This document shows, one piece after another, positions 10,729-23,205 of a DNA stretch of 64,000 nt. Numbering within the stretch: the first letter of the stretch is position 1; each line of letters starts with the position of its first letter. This DNA is from Bromus sterilis (lineage: Eukaryota; Streptophyta; Magnoliopsida; Poales; Poaceae): the NCBI GenBank assembly GCA_950022295.1, contig OX465595.1, forward strand, positions 72,004,770 through 72,068,769. Reading direction: 5' to 3'. Both the position numbers and the translations under genes were made by a program. The notes under the pieces are model-generated. The model was given only the letters and a program-made list of their open reading frames with translations, ran no database searches and had not been told where the DNA came from.

Positions 10729-13416
10729 CTTTAGAAAAAAACACAATCTTAGTTCTCATCCCTAAGGTAACCAATCCGGAGGATTTCTCTCAGTTTCGTC
10801 CCATAAGTCTATGCAATGTTCTCTATAAAATTGCCTCCAAAGTTATTGCAAATAGGCTGAAGTTAATTCTTTCGGATATTATCTCTGAGGAGCAGTCTGC
10901 CTTTGTCCCTGGAAGGCTCATCACGGATAATATTATTTCTGCTTATGAATGTTTAAACTTTATGAAGCGAAACAAGTCAAAGCAGAATGGTGTCTGTGCC
11001 CTTAAGCTTGACATGATGAAGGCATATGATCGCCTGGAATGGAGTTATTTGGAAGCAATAATGTTGAAGCTTGGTTTCAACCAGAGATGGGTCCAGATTG
11101 TCATGTCTATGGTGTCCTCGGTCTCCTTCTCAGTTCAATTCAATGGTGAGAGGTTGGAGGAGTTCAAGCCTAGTAGAGGCGTTCGACAGGGAGATCCAAT
11201 ATCCCCATATCTTTTCTTATTAGTAGTAGAGGGCCTTTCGTGCCTCCTCAAATCTGATACTTGGTCGTCGCAAATTCACGGAGTAAAAGTGGCTCCCACG
11301 GCTCCGGCTGTGAATCACTTACTCTTTGCGGACGATAGCCTGCTGCTTTTTAAGTCAAGTGTTAATGGGGCTAATGCGGTGTCAAACCTGTTGGAGGTTT
11401 ACTGCCAAACCTCGGGTCAGCGGATCAACAGGAATAAATCTTCCATATACTTTAGCAAAGGATGCCCCCAAGCCCTTAAAGAGAGTATGAAGCAGATTCT
11501 ACAAGTTGTGAACGAATCCATAGCGGGGAAATATCTTGGTCTGCCGTCTGACGTGGGTCAGAACAAGAATGGGACCTTCAAGTACCTCAGAGATCGAGTA
11601 TGGGGAAAGGTGAAAGGCTGGCTGGAGAAAATTTTGTCGTATGCTGGGAAGGAAGTTCTCATTAAATCCGTGGCCTAGACTATCCCGGTTTATTCAATGG
11701 CTTGCTTCCGTTTGCCGAGAGGTGTATGCGAGAATATTACAAGCGTGATTCGGCAGTTTTGGTGGGGCAGCAAGAATGGAAAGCGGTCACCAGCTTGGGT
11801 TTCTTGGGATGTCCTCACGCAGCCCAAGCATCTAGGCGACTAGGCTTCAAGGATATGGAGATGTTCAACCTTGCTTTGATTTCTCGACAAGCTTGGAGGG
11901 TGCTGACCCAGCCACAGTCTTTAAGTGCTCGTCTGTTGAAGGCAGTATACTTTCCCCAAGGAAATATTCTGAATGCCAATCTCGGGTCTCATCCGTCACA
12001 AGTCTGGCGCGCTATCCTCGATGGGAGGGATTTGTTATGGCAAGGTATAATCCGTCATATTGGTGATGGCGAGTCCACGAACATTTGGGAGGACAACTGG
12101 CTCCCGAGGGAAAATTTGAAGCGACCTATTGCATCCCTGGTGCAAAACCCACCTACGAGGGTGGCTCAACTCATATCATCAAACCGTGCTGCTTGGGATG
12201 AGGAATTGATTCGGCAGACTTTTCTTCCTGTTGACTGTGTGGAAATCCTGAGTATCCCAATATGTACCAGAAGAATCAGCGATTCTTGGGCGTGGTCTAG
12301 GGAACGCGACGACAATTTCTCAGTGAGATCAGCCTATAGGATCTTTATGAACACGAAAAGAATGAGGGAGGGGATGTTGGAGGACCGGGATGAATCTTCT
12401 AATACAACAAATGATGGATCTAGCTGGTCTGATTTGTGCACCTTCCTTCGAAAGTCAAGAATTTCCTTTGGAGATTGTCAAAACTATCAGTCCCAACCTT
12501 TGATATGCTGCATCATCGCAACATGGCGGAATCGGCGAGCTGTAGTCTGTGTGGTCGCGAGGACAGTTGGCGTCATGCCCTCTTAGAGTGTCCTATGGCA
12601 GCGGGTGTTTGGTCCCTTCTCCCCGAAGAAATCAGTGAACCCGCACTTGATATGAGGACTCCTGATGCGGCAGCATGGTTGTTTACCCTGTTTGATCAGC
12701 TCCAAAAAGAAGAGGTGCAAATCTTATCAGTGGCCCTTTGGGCAATCTGGTATGCGAGGCAAAAGGCGATTCACGAGGAGATCTTTCAGAGCCCCCACTA
12801 TACTCACTCGTTTATTATCAGGTTCTTGGTAGATTTCAAGGCTGCATCACCAGTTAATCAGAAGCTACCGACTGTCAGATTGCCTCGCACCCAAGTCTGG
12901 ATTGCACCACCCCCAAATCAAGTAAAGGTTAACGTGGATGCAGCAGTGAATCAGGAAGGTAGATGTGGCTCGGTTGCCGCTATATGCAGGTCCCGAGAGG
13001 GCACTTTCTTGGGTGCTTCATCTCTCTTCATACCTCATATACGATACCCTCCAACTTTGGAAGAAATGGCGATTAGAGAAGCCCTTGCGCTTGCTCTGGA
13101 CTTACACGAGATGGATATCTTCATCGCATCGGACTGCAAGGTGGTGGTAGATGACCTCAAGTCAAAAGCCTCACCAACTTATGGCGCCATTTTACATGAA
13201 ATTTTAGATTGTAAGAGTAGTTTTCATTCCTGTTCTATTAGTTTTGAAAGTAGAAGCTCGAACTGCGAAGCTCATAATCTTGCGAGATATAGTCTAAATC
13301 TGGGACCTGGTCGCCATACTTGGTGGGGGAATCCGGATGGGCTTGATTTCGTCCCTGTAAACGTGGTGACGGCTTAATATAGTTTTTGGTTTTTCTCAAA
13401 AAAAAACTTTCAAAAA
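10729..13416 (+). mobile_element. 5'-truncated L1-type LINE
   Basis: A non-LTR retrotransposon inserted in the 5' LTR of element H. It is bordered by the 12-bp duplication AACGCTCACTTA (10717-10728 and 13417-13428) and ends in an A-rich tail (CAAAAAAAAACTTTCAAAAAA). It starts abruptly inside the reverse transcriptase, so ORF1 and the endonuclease are missing. Such 5' truncation is usual for target-primed reverse transcription. Confidence 0.92.
10739..13377 (+). pseudogene. LINE ORF2 remnant: RT, zf-RVT and RNase H
   Basis: The coding remnant starts within the RT fingers (I-P-K...F-R-P-I-S-L-C-N). It runs through L-D-M-M-K-A-Y-D and R-Q-G-D-P-I-S-P to the catalytic F-A-D-D box near 11330. An in-frame TAG at 11676 replaces a normally conserved residue. 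A one-base loss near 11835 shifts the frame, and a second shift near 12440 leads into a zf-RVT zinc-binding region (K-N-F-L-W-R-L, then C-x2-C...H...C). The last 470 bp encode an RVT_3-type RNase H with V-D-A-A, a glutamate in E-E-M-A-I-R-E-A, S-D-C-K and an N/A-H-N-L-A-R end, stopping at 13377. The domain order is that of plant L1 elements. One stop and two shifts make the copy dead. It is otherwise only modestly decayed. Confidence 0.9.
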
Positions 13417-13744
13417 AACGCTCACTTATTCTCTCATCCCTTCTCCTACCTCTCACCGCCGCCTCCCTCACCCAATCCCAATCCCAATCCCCTTTTCCCT
13501 GTGTGATCGATTCCGTAGGGTTCGGTCGTCACAATTGGTAATCAAAGCCCTTGATCTTCCTAAAATTATTTTTTGCGCCGCGACTCCCATAAGTTCCCTG
13601 GTCCGATCAGTAACATCCACCGCGCTAAGTGTGATTTCACTTTGGTGTGATCGCACAAAATCCTACGCAGGGTTCGATCGACTCGGGGCGGGTACCACGG
13701 CTCCCTCCAAGCCTTCCGCTCAAACGCGTCAGCTCCTCACATCC

Positions 13745-14815
13745 ATGGGGGAGCAGACCGTCAACCTCACCACGCTCATGGAGACGCTGCTCTCTCGCTT
13801 TGATGAAGAGAAGCTGCTTGGGGACAAACGAACGGAGGCGCAGATGGCTTTCAACAACGAGGTCTCCCATGAGCTGCAGAGTCTAACCAAACAGAACGGG
13901 CTCACACAAGCAGATGTGGATGACGTGCGCAAGGTCGCGTCCTCGTCCACCTCCTTCGCTTCGTCCCCCGCCTCTCAGATCGATGACCCCACTTCAGTCG
14001 GGGTGCGCACACCAGCGGCTGCCCGCGCTGCACCTCGGCGGAGTGCGTTACGCATTCCCCAAGTGATTGTGGGAATTGGCCCGGCCGCGAGACTTGTCAA
14101 TGACGGGCCACCGCTGCTTGCCAGCCCGGATGAGCCGTTTCCGCCCTCGACGCAGGGGTATCCATCGACGCCATGCGATGAATTTCCCGTCCACCCGCCC
14201 AAGCATCACTTTCCTCGCTTTGATGGTGAGGTGCCCAGTATTTGGCTGGATCGTTGCTTGGCTTACTTTGAGTTGTACCATGTTCCTCAACACAATTGGG
14301 TGCCATCCGCTGCCTTGTATGTGGAAGGCCATGCCGCTCTCTGGTTGTGCGCATTCCGGCAAACTCATGAGGAACTCACCTGGGAGATGTTCTGCCATGC
14401 GTTGGTGGAGGAATTTGGACCTGAAGAATCTGACTACCTGATGCACAAGTTGTTGCTGCTCCAACAGACAGGAAGTGTCATGGAGCACCGCCAGCAGTTT
14501 GAGGTCTATATGTACAATCTGCTTGCCCTGGACTCCACTTTGAGCCCCAATTTTTGTGTCACGCAGTTTCTATTGGGTCTCAAGGATGAATTGTGCACTG
14601 CAGTCCGGCTTCAGGCCCCAACAAGCATGACCCGCACTTCAGTATTTGCGCGCATTCAGGAGGAAGAAGCAGAACATCAGCGTCCTCGGACTCGTCAGTT
14701 TCCTCCTACCCGTGCACCCCAGCAGCCTTCCACATCACTCGCATTTGGCAGACCGTATACTGTCGCCGCTGTCGTGCCGTCACCAGTGCCTGCTGCCCGG
14801 CCAGCTCCACCTCCA
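13745..14815 (+). pseudogene. Element H gag gene, 5' part
   Basis: The open frame runs 357 codons from the ATG at 13745 (M-G-E-Q-T-V-N-L) until element F interrupts it. I chose this ATG because the upstream frame begins without one. A predicted coiled N-terminal region is followed by a Ser/Pro/Ala-rich linker. The core gag region is gypsy-like (F-P-R-F-D-G-E-V-P-S-I-W-L-D, then W-x-F...L-V-E-E-F-G-P). The final part is basic and Pro-rich, before the zinc knuckle, which now lies 8.4 kb away at 23270-23320. It would have built the virus-like particle in the cytoplasm. The stretch itself has no stop codon. Confidence 0.85.
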
Positions 14816-16603
14816 TGTTGGGAATGTGCCCTAGAGGCAAATAAAATATGTTTATTGGCGTATTCCATTAGTTCATAATAAGTTTTATACTGTGCTATAA
14901 CTGTATTAAGCGGAAACATTAATACACGTGTGGTATACAAACAACCAGGTCCCTAGTTAACTCTAGTAAACTAGTCCATTGGGCAATTGATGATCAAGGT
15001 TTCCTGATCATGAGATGTGAACAGTCTATTGACAATGGGGTCATGTCATTGGGAGAATGACATGATGGACACACACCCACCAGAAGTGTTGCAATGTGAT
15101 CCAGTCACATAGTTCAACATTGCGATAACTATAAACGTAGTGACCCGATCCTTAAGACCGTGATGATCATACATAATTCCTATCTACCAGGATGCTTTGA
15201 GTGCATTAACCGTTACACTGAAACATGGTAACCATAAAGGTGTATCTTGGGTATTCCTAAGTAGATATGTTGATGAGTATGCAAATAGATAAAAATGGGA
15301 TTTGTCCATCCGAGTGACGGATAGGTACTCTGGGCCCACTCGGTGATATTACATCATAAAGATTGCGCAATCATGTGACTAGGTCACGGGGTTGTAATAT
15401 CACGGGAACGAGTAAACATGTTTGTCGGTAACGAGAATGAACTAGGTATATTGGATACCGACGATCAAACCTCGGACAAACAAAGTACCGTATGACAAAG
15501 AGATCAGGACTCAACGTTAACGGTTCAAACGATGAAGTTAGTTCGACGGAAGCGTAGGGGCTCATCAAGGATTGTAACCAGATCCCACATGATGGTCATT
15601 GGTCAGAGAGTGTCTGATCATGTCTGCAGTTTCCCGAACCGTAGGGTGTCACGCTTAAGGGTATTCGACGCAATAAGGATTGATTCGGGATCATCGGTGA
15701 AATAAGAGAGAACACCGGAATTGTTCCGGGAGGTGCCGGAAGTTGTTCTGGATATTTTGAAAGGTTAAAAATAATGTTTAATAATGTTTAAATATGTTTT
15801 ATTATTTAATTAACAGAATTAAATATTAAAATATTATTAAATATAATTAAAAATGAATTAAAAGGCATATGGGCCTAAAGAGGCCTATTAGGGGAAGGAG
15901 GGAGCTCCCCCTTGGGCCAAGGCGCCAAGGGAGGGAGCCCACCTCCCCTAGCCGCACCAAACCCCCCCTCCCTAGGGTTTAGTCCCACATGGGAAGGGGA
16001 GGGAGGGTGGCACCCCTCCTTGGCCTATATAAGGAGGGGTGGGGGTACCTTTTTTCTACACACAATTTTGATTTGAGACAAGTTTCTCAGATCTCTCTTC
16101 TCTCTCTTTCTCCCTCCTCGAGTGGACTCCCCTTGTTTGGAGTCTACACTTGGTTGGGGTTTCTCCACCATACGCACGCCTTCGTGCTGCTGGAATCGGG
16201 ATCCGAATCCATCTTCTTTCCGCTGCTCTTCTGGTTCGGAGCCCGGAGGGAACGTCGGGTGCACCGTATGCGTGTAATCCCGCGAGGCGCTACACTTGTG
16301 GTGCTCCTTCATCGTTGAGGCCGTGTCGCGACGTCTTCACCGACAACGTTCCGATGGGGACGTAATCCCGTCATCGGTCTTCAAGGACCGGGTGGCCTCA
16401 GGAGTCATCGTGGATCTGCGCGGCATCGGGGATTTCCGGTACGACTACATCAACCACGTTCACGCGGGAACGTTTCCCGCTTAACGGACTACATACTGGT
16501 ATGTGACCAATTCCCTCCGTTACTTGCATCGCCGTAGCATAGGTCTTGGGTTCGGGACGCGTAGGTCATGAAAAATTATTGTTTTCTGCCCCGTTCTCCA
16601 ACA
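14816..16603 (+). repeat. Element F 5' LTR
   Basis: A 1788-bp LTR with TG and CA ends. A TATA-like CTATATAAGG lies at about 16023, shortly after a GGGAGGGAGG-rich leader region, so transcription probably starts near 16050. The primer-binding site follows directly at 16604. Confidence 0.9.
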
Positions 16604-19226
16604 GTGGTATCATGAGCAAGGCTATGCGTAGATGTATTGTACGGATAGAACACATCTAGTATGTGGCATCAATTCTTCAATTGCTACCCTCTCACGTGTA
16701 CTCGTTTATCATTGCGGCAATGTCCTGATGAAGCGGCCCCGACCGACCTTACGCGTTTACGCGAGACTGGTTCCACGCTTGACATATGGCTTGTACCATA
16801 TAAGTGGCTGGGGGTGTCTGTCTCTCTAACATTAGCGATGCGAAGACGTTTGCAACGGAGGGGCCCGACAGGGGTGTAATAGAGACAATTGCGGGATTGG
16901 TGTTGTGGTTGTATGTTCGTAGGCATAGAAACGGTTCTATCTCGAAAGCCCTATCAGCCACGTAAAACTTGCAAAAGATAAAGTAGAGGCGTCTAAACTT
17001 TAATTTGCAGGGGGGCATCATAGTTAGTATGATTTATACTATAGCATCCTGTTTTGCTTGTATTAGATATACGACGGTAGCATTATAGGATGATCCCTCA
17101 CTAATCCAACAAAGTGTCCTTCCTTAGTGAAGCACCATCTGGAAAGATCTCCATTATGGAGGCACCGCGTGTCACACGGGTGTCAAACATATTAGCGTTC
17201 AAATGAGATGGGTGGAGCAAGCCTAGCATGTCAAGAAACATGGCCTTGCATACACGGCATATAATCATTAAGGTTATTGTGGCGAGCCTGGCATATGAAC
17301 ATATGGCCTCGGGACACAGTGATCGAAAGATCGAGCATGAGTCACATGGATGATGTGATTGGCATGATGGCCTACCTTGAGAATATACTGATGGTCGTGT
17401 CACACGGAGGAGGTATAGTTCTCAAGGATTGTGTAATCACTTAGAATAAACTATGAGGGATGTTTGTCTGAGTGGGAGTTCTAGAATTGTTTAAAACATG
17501 AACTCCTATTATGAACTTAATCTTCATGTCTTAGCAAATATCATTGTAGATAATGTCATAACCAATGTTTATAACCATGGATCTTTAGTGTGATGTAGAA
17601 CTTAAGGAAAATGGGTCTTACTTCATTGATGTGTACCAACACCGTTAGAGACATACTCATTACTAATGACTTGTTAAAACATAATACGAGAACTGCTAGG
17701 AGATACACCGGATAACTCCGTAATTGAGGAAGATGATGATGAGTATCGTATTCATCGTCTCTTATTCAATGACTGTCCGATACACCATACTTCATTCTAT
17801 GGAATCTGAATTGTGAATGCATGATTAAGACACCAACACGTATGACGTGCTAGGTGGTCTTAAAAGCACTAAGTCACAAATCAGAGTAATGGAATATGAG
17901 TATATGGACGGGGTTTCTTTCAACCATGGTGGAAGGAACAACCTGATGAGAAAGTCACTTGGAAAATGTATAAGATACATGAACACCTTGTGTACAACTT
18001 GGACTACATAATGACGCTCCCAGCTACAAAGACCGCGTCTAGACTATGTCATGAAGGAGAATCGTTCACCTGTCTGATGTCATGGTTAAAGTTGTGAACT
18101 TTAAAGGTAGAACCAATGCAGGAATAGTCATTGACGGAGAAAGTATATTTGATACACGGGTTATAAATGTCTTTCCCCACAAAACACTGATTGTGGTTGA
18201 TTAAGTATTTGATGCTTGAACTCACTGCTTAAAGAGTGGCTTGGAATGGATGAGGTGACAATGTGTGCTGAAGGTAATCAAGATAGTTGATGGTCGACAA
18301 CACTCTCCCTCTACATCTATCATTTGATTAGTATATGAATAAATTTATGATCGTTTGAGTGTGAACCTTATTAGTGTGTCTTGCATCTCGCGAAGACAAT
18401 TATTCATATTAGTGAGAAACAAGTCAGTTGTTCTCATTTTATGAATGATATCTTTTATGGTCACATTACGGTTATGAATGAGTTATTCTTATATTGATGG
18501 TAGTAGTTTGATCATTTATAAGAAATATTGTAATGCCAAGAATTATCCAAACTTAGTAATGACACTACCGTTTAAGTCATGATTGGTTTGATGAAGTCTT
18601 GAGATACTTGATCTCTTGACACATGCAAACCATGCCTCTTTAGGTGAGATGACTGAAACCTCGCATTCTGGTAAAACAGAGTTTGCGATGACTGTTGCAT
18701 ATCATACATAGTGATGTATCATATTTCAGCATGTAGTGAATTTCATTATTTCGTAAACTTCAGATGTGGACTTAGATGAATATGTGTATTCACTAATGAA
18801 ACATGAGTCTGGGATAGTTTGATGTGATCAAAGGGATTTCAGAATGAAGATGGGTACTAAATTAACGAGAAAAACAAGTCTCTGCGATTTGATCAAAGAG
18901 ACAAATGTTTTGAGTTAGCCTTCGGCATACGGACTTGTGTGAAAGTTGTTCCACAAATTACAATGCTTGGAACACTTCAATATTGTTGATGTGCCTGAAC
19001 ATTATAATCATACTCTATTGGATAGTGTATGGTATAAGTTATCTCTTACCGAGTTACGTTATTATTGTTTAGAGTTATTAATTTAATAAGAAAACACTCA
19101 CTTCAGTATAGGGAACCATCTGAGTTCGTGGAAACCAACACTATATAAGTTATGGTGCGTCATGGTTTCTAGGAAAATAATTTATGTGGTAAATTATCTT
19201 TGTAGTGTATCCTTAGTCAACTATGG

Positions 19227-19632
19227 ATGCATCTTCCGCAACTAGGACCAAAGAGCAAAACTTGTGTTGCTAAGTTTGGTGTTTGTCAAGAAGGGTTCTT
19301 GATGAATGTGTTAATGGAAGAAAGTGAAAGTTCAAACAAGGTAATTGACCTTGCCTCCAGATGTCAGAGTAGCGCAACGGAATGTGTTCCGAAACCAAAG
19401 CTCTACAATTATAGGAGAAAATGATGATAATGATCATGGTGTTTCGGTTGAAACTTTTACTGAACAAAGTAGGATTCAAGAATACATATTTTCCCTTGTG
19501 CAAAGTAATATTCATGATTCACTTGTCAAGTTAATGGAACAAGACATACCTATGAACTACGAAGAAGCGATGGTGGACCTAAGTACGAGAAATGACTATG
19601 AGTCATGGAATCCTATATTGAGTTACATTTAA
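19227..19632 (+). pseudogene. Copia pol remnant in element F
   Basis: Two short overlapping frames give a peptide resembling the segment just upstream of the copia RT domain, including N-Y-E-E-A-M followed by a tryptophan-containing stretch. Stops and shifts surround it. A second trace at about 20539-20640 resembles the late pol segment (L-D-K-I-L-K). Together they orient the element on the + strand. Confidence 0.45.
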
Positions 19633-20004
19633 GATTACATGAATCTTATCGAGTAAAGAGGTTACTTGATATTCTCAATAACTTCAAGGTTATAAGGAAT
19701 AAATGTGAACATCAAAGGAAGACATCAAGATCGATTTGTCATGAAGGATGTTTCTGACAAATTCAAAAGGTTGACTACAATAGTAGCGATGCTTGAGTCA
19801 ATAGGATTATCACTACGATTGATCCAAATTGTTATCAATACCGTGATTTCCTCAAATCCTGCATTTGAAGAAGGGTTGTAATTGGTACAACGAGAAGGTT
19901 TGGAAAACATATGGATGCTAGTGTCTCGTAACCGGAATTCTCGATTTGATGGATGATCAAAGGATTTTGGACTTAGACAAAATATCGAGGAAACATGCAT
20001 TTGC

Positions 20005-20185
20005 ATGAAACTGAGTGGGAGCTGAATAGTATCCCAAACCTAATATGTGGACGACATATTTTGAGTGGGAGCTATGGGAGTATTATCCTGAACTTAATAT
20101 GTGGGTGACATATTTGAGTGGGAGCTATGTGGATGTTATCGTAGTCTTATATGTGGCTGGCATATTTGAGTGGGAGCGTGACAAC
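20005..20185 (+). repeat. Tandem repeats containing the GAGTGGGAGC motif
   Basis: The purine motif GAGTGGGAGC recurs at about 20011, 20061, 20114 and 20168, separated by 50-54 bp of related sequence with TTAATATGTGG and GACATATTT. The motif resembles the polypurine tract that precedes the 3' LTR at 21412-21423, so this is a multiplied tract-like region in the interior. Confidence 0.7.
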
Positions 20186-20196
20186 ATTCTCATATA

Positions 20197-20444
20197 CTCC
20201 CTCCGTTCCTTGATATAAGGTGCCTAAGGTTTTCAGAAAAATTCCAAAATGCATGGCATATTGGTATTATACCACCCGTCTAGATAAATATACATACGGA
20301 GAGTCTCTTTTCTATTATTGGCTGATTCGAATTATTTTCTCCCTATTTTTTTCTAGGAAAAGATCAGTCCGATTATAGCATTACATGTACACGTTAATAT
20401 CCGTGCAAAAACCTTAGGCACCTTATATTAAGGAACGGTGGGAG
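20197..20444. mobile_element. Stowaway MITE inside element F
   Basis: A 248-bp element starting CTCCCTCCGTTCCTTGATAT and ending with its inverted copy GGAACGGTGGGAG. It is flanked by TA on both sides (20195-20196 and 20445-20446). These are the standard Stowaway (Tc1/mariner-type) ends and target. It has no coding capacity and sits directly after the tandem GAGTGGGAGC repeats. Confidence 0.92.
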
Positions 20445-21198
20445 TATAACATATGGTGAATGATGTAGTTGGTATTAATGATTATTGAAAATCTTTCATG
20501 AATGAAGTTAAGCATTGAAAATCTATTAAGATAGATTAATGCGTTTAACATCATTGAGTCGGAATACTTTCCTGGATAAGATTCTGAAGGAGTTCGGAAT
20601 GGGACAAGTCAAGAAGGTAGTTCTTACTTGTATATCCAAGAAAAGTATCGAGTTAATCTCAGTACAAGAACAATGGTTAAATGAAAGTAATCGATGTGCT
20701 ACATCCTCTATGCCCCTGTCATAGGTTCTTTCATATAAAACCAAAGTTTTGTACTCGACGTAATGTGACCCAAGCTCTTAGTAAGAAGAAGATGTTGTGA
20801 TATGATTTGCGAGTAAATCATTGAACAAAGAGTTAAGTTTATCCTTCAGTGTCTGGAGAGAACTGATGATACATCTCTAATTTGTAAAGGATAGTGTACT
20901 TGACCGTAAAGGTTACGCTGGTTCAAGTTCTGACACTAACCTGGAAAATTGAGATATCATACTAATAAATACCTAAGTTGAAAGAAACATGGTTAGACAT
21001 CAAAGTTGCATACAATGCACTAAGGATTAAATCTACAATGATATGGCTACTTTAGAAGTGGCAAGAGTTATATTCTGGCTTAAGAAGTTCGACTTCTGAC
21101 TGAGTGAGTTTCAGTGTGCATGACTATGGGAAAGTCCGCGTGACCCACCGGATGTCATTGTTGCAACACAAACAAACGAAGTCTCACTCTACCGCCGA

Positions 21199-21219
21199 AT
21201 ATATATATATATATATACC
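21199..21219. repeat. TA dinucleotide microsatellite
   Basis: About ten TA units in a row, in the 3' interior of element F, 200 bp before its 3' LTR. Confidence 0.9.
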
Positions 21220-21423
21220 TTATCATTATAATGTATAATGAAGTAATGTCAAACTAGGTGACATTAATGATTTGCAAAAGACATACGGATCTGAATGGTA
21301 CCCAGACCGTTGATACAACCTTTTCCACAAGCAAGCATGATCTATAACCATATACATGATATGGAGTTATGATCCACAGAAAAATGCAACTAGATTATTT
21401 GTACTCTAGTGCAAGTGGGAGAC

Positions 21424-23200
21424 TGTTGGGAATGTACCCTAGAGGCAAATAAAATATGTTTATTGGCGTATTCCATTAGTTCATAATAAGTTTTATACTG
21501 TGCTATAACTGTATTAAGTGGAAACATTAATACACGTGTGGTATACAAACAACCAGGTCCCTAGTTAACTCTAGTAAACTAGTCCATTGGGCAATTGATG
21601 ATCAAGGTTTCCTGATCATGAGATGTGAACAGTCTATTGACAATGGGGTCATGTCATTGAGAGAATGACATGATGGACACATACCCACCAGAAGTGTTGC
21701 AATGTGATCCAGTCACATAGTTCAACATTGCGATAACTATAAACGTAGTGACCCGATCCTTAAGACCGTGATGATCATACATAATTCCTATCTACCAGGA
21801 TGCTCTGAGTGCATTAACCGTTACACTGAAACATGGTAACCATAAAGGTGTATCTTGGGTATTCCGAAGTAGATATGTTGATGAGTATGCAAATAGATCA
21901 AAATGGGATTTGTCCATCCGAGTGACGGATAGGTACTCTGGGCCCACTCGGTGATATTACCTCATAAAGATTGCGCAATCATGTGACTAGGTCACGGGGT
22001 TGTAATATCACGGGAACGAGTAAACATGTTTGTCGGTAACGAGAATGAACTAGGTATATTGGATACCGACGATCAAACCTCGGACAAACAAAGTACCGTA
22101 TGACAAAGGGATCAGGACTCAACGTTAACGGTTCAAACGATGAAGTTAATTCGATGGAAGCGCAGGGGCTCATCAAGGATTGTAACCAGATCCCACATGA
22201 TGGTCATTGGTCAGAGAGTGTCTGATCATGTCTGCTGTTTCCCGAACCTTAGGGTGTCACGCTTAAGGGTATTCGACGCAATAAGGATTGATTCGGGATC
22301 ATCGGTGAAAAAAGAGAGAACACCGGAATTGTTCCGGGAGGTGCCGGAAGTTGTTCTGGATATTTTGAAAGGTTAAAAATAATGTTTAATAATGTTTTAT
22401 TATTTAATTAACAGAATTAAATATTAAAATATGATTAAATATGATTAAAATGAATTAAAAGGCATATGGGCCTAAAGAGGCCTAATAGGGGAAGGAGGGA
22501 GCTCCCCCTTGGGCCAAGGCGCCAAAGGAGGGAGCCCACCTCCCCTAGCCGCACCAAACCCCCCCTCCCTAGGGTTTAGTCCCACATGGGAAGGGGAGGG
22601 AGGGTGGCACCCCTCCTTGGCCTATATAAGGAGGGGTGGGGGTGCCTTTTTTCTACACACAATTTTGATTTGAGACAAGTTTCTCAGATCTCTCTTCTCT
22701 CTCTTTCTCCCTCCTCGAGTGGACTCTCCTTGTTTGGAGTCTACACTTGGTTGGGGTTTCTCCACCATACGCACGTCGTCGTGCTGCTGGAATCGGGATC
22801 CGAATCCATCTTCTTTCCGCTGCTCTTCTGGTTCGGAGCCCGGAGGGAACGTCGGGTACACCGTATGCGTGTAATCCCGCGAGGCGCTACACTTGTGGTG
22901 CTCCTTCATCGTTGAGGGCGTGTCGCGACGTCTTCACCGACAACGTTCCGACGGGGACGTAATCCCGTCATCGGTCTTCAAGGACCGGGTGGCCTCGGGA
23001 GTCATCGTGGATCTGCGCGACATCGGGGATTGCCGGTACGACTACATCAACCACGTTCACGCGGGAACGTTTCCCGCTTAACGAACTACATACTGGTATG
23101 TGACCAATTCCCTCCGTTACTTGCATCGCCATAGCATAGGTCTTGGGTTCGGGACGCGTAGGTCATGAAAAATTGTTTTTTTCTGCCCCGTTCTCCAACA
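21424..23200 (+). repeat. Element F 3' LTR
   Basis: A 1777-bp LTR preceded by AAGTGGGAGAC and followed by target duplication CTCCA. It lacks a short AATGTTTAAATAT-type segment present in the 5' copy near 15785, which accounts for most of the length difference. Confidence 0.9.
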
Positions 23201-23205
23201 CTCCA

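Larger units (their letters stand above)
10548..13533 (+). repeat. Element H 5' LTR, split by a LINE
   Basis: The LTR pieces are 10548-10728 and 13429-13533, about 286 bp together, opening TGTCACACC and closing TCACA. The LINE occupies the middle, with one extra copy of the 12-bp duplication. The 3' part is pyrimidine-rich, with CCCAATCCCAATCCC at 13471-13491. Confidence 0.82.
14816..23200 (+). mobile_element. Element F: copia LTR retrotransposon, BARE/Angela-related, non-coding interior
   Basis: An 8.4 kb element in the gag of element H. Its target duplication is CTCCA (14811-14815 and 23201-23205). LTRs are 14816-16603 and 21424-23200; both begin TGTTGGGAATGT and end TCTCCAACA. The primer site GTGGTATCATGAGC follows the 5' LTR, and AAGTGGGAGAC precedes the 3' LTR, the classic arrangement of BARE/Angela/WIS. 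The 4.8 kb interior has no long open frame. Only traces of pol remain: near 19540 a peptide like the linker before RT (N-Y-E-E-A-M), and near 20550 a piece like L-S-x-N-x-x-L-D-K-I-L-K. The LTRs are nevertheless nearly identical (I counted roughly 25 differences plus one 12-13 bp deletion in about 1780 bp), so the insertion is recent and was presumably mobilised in trans. Confidence 0.9.
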
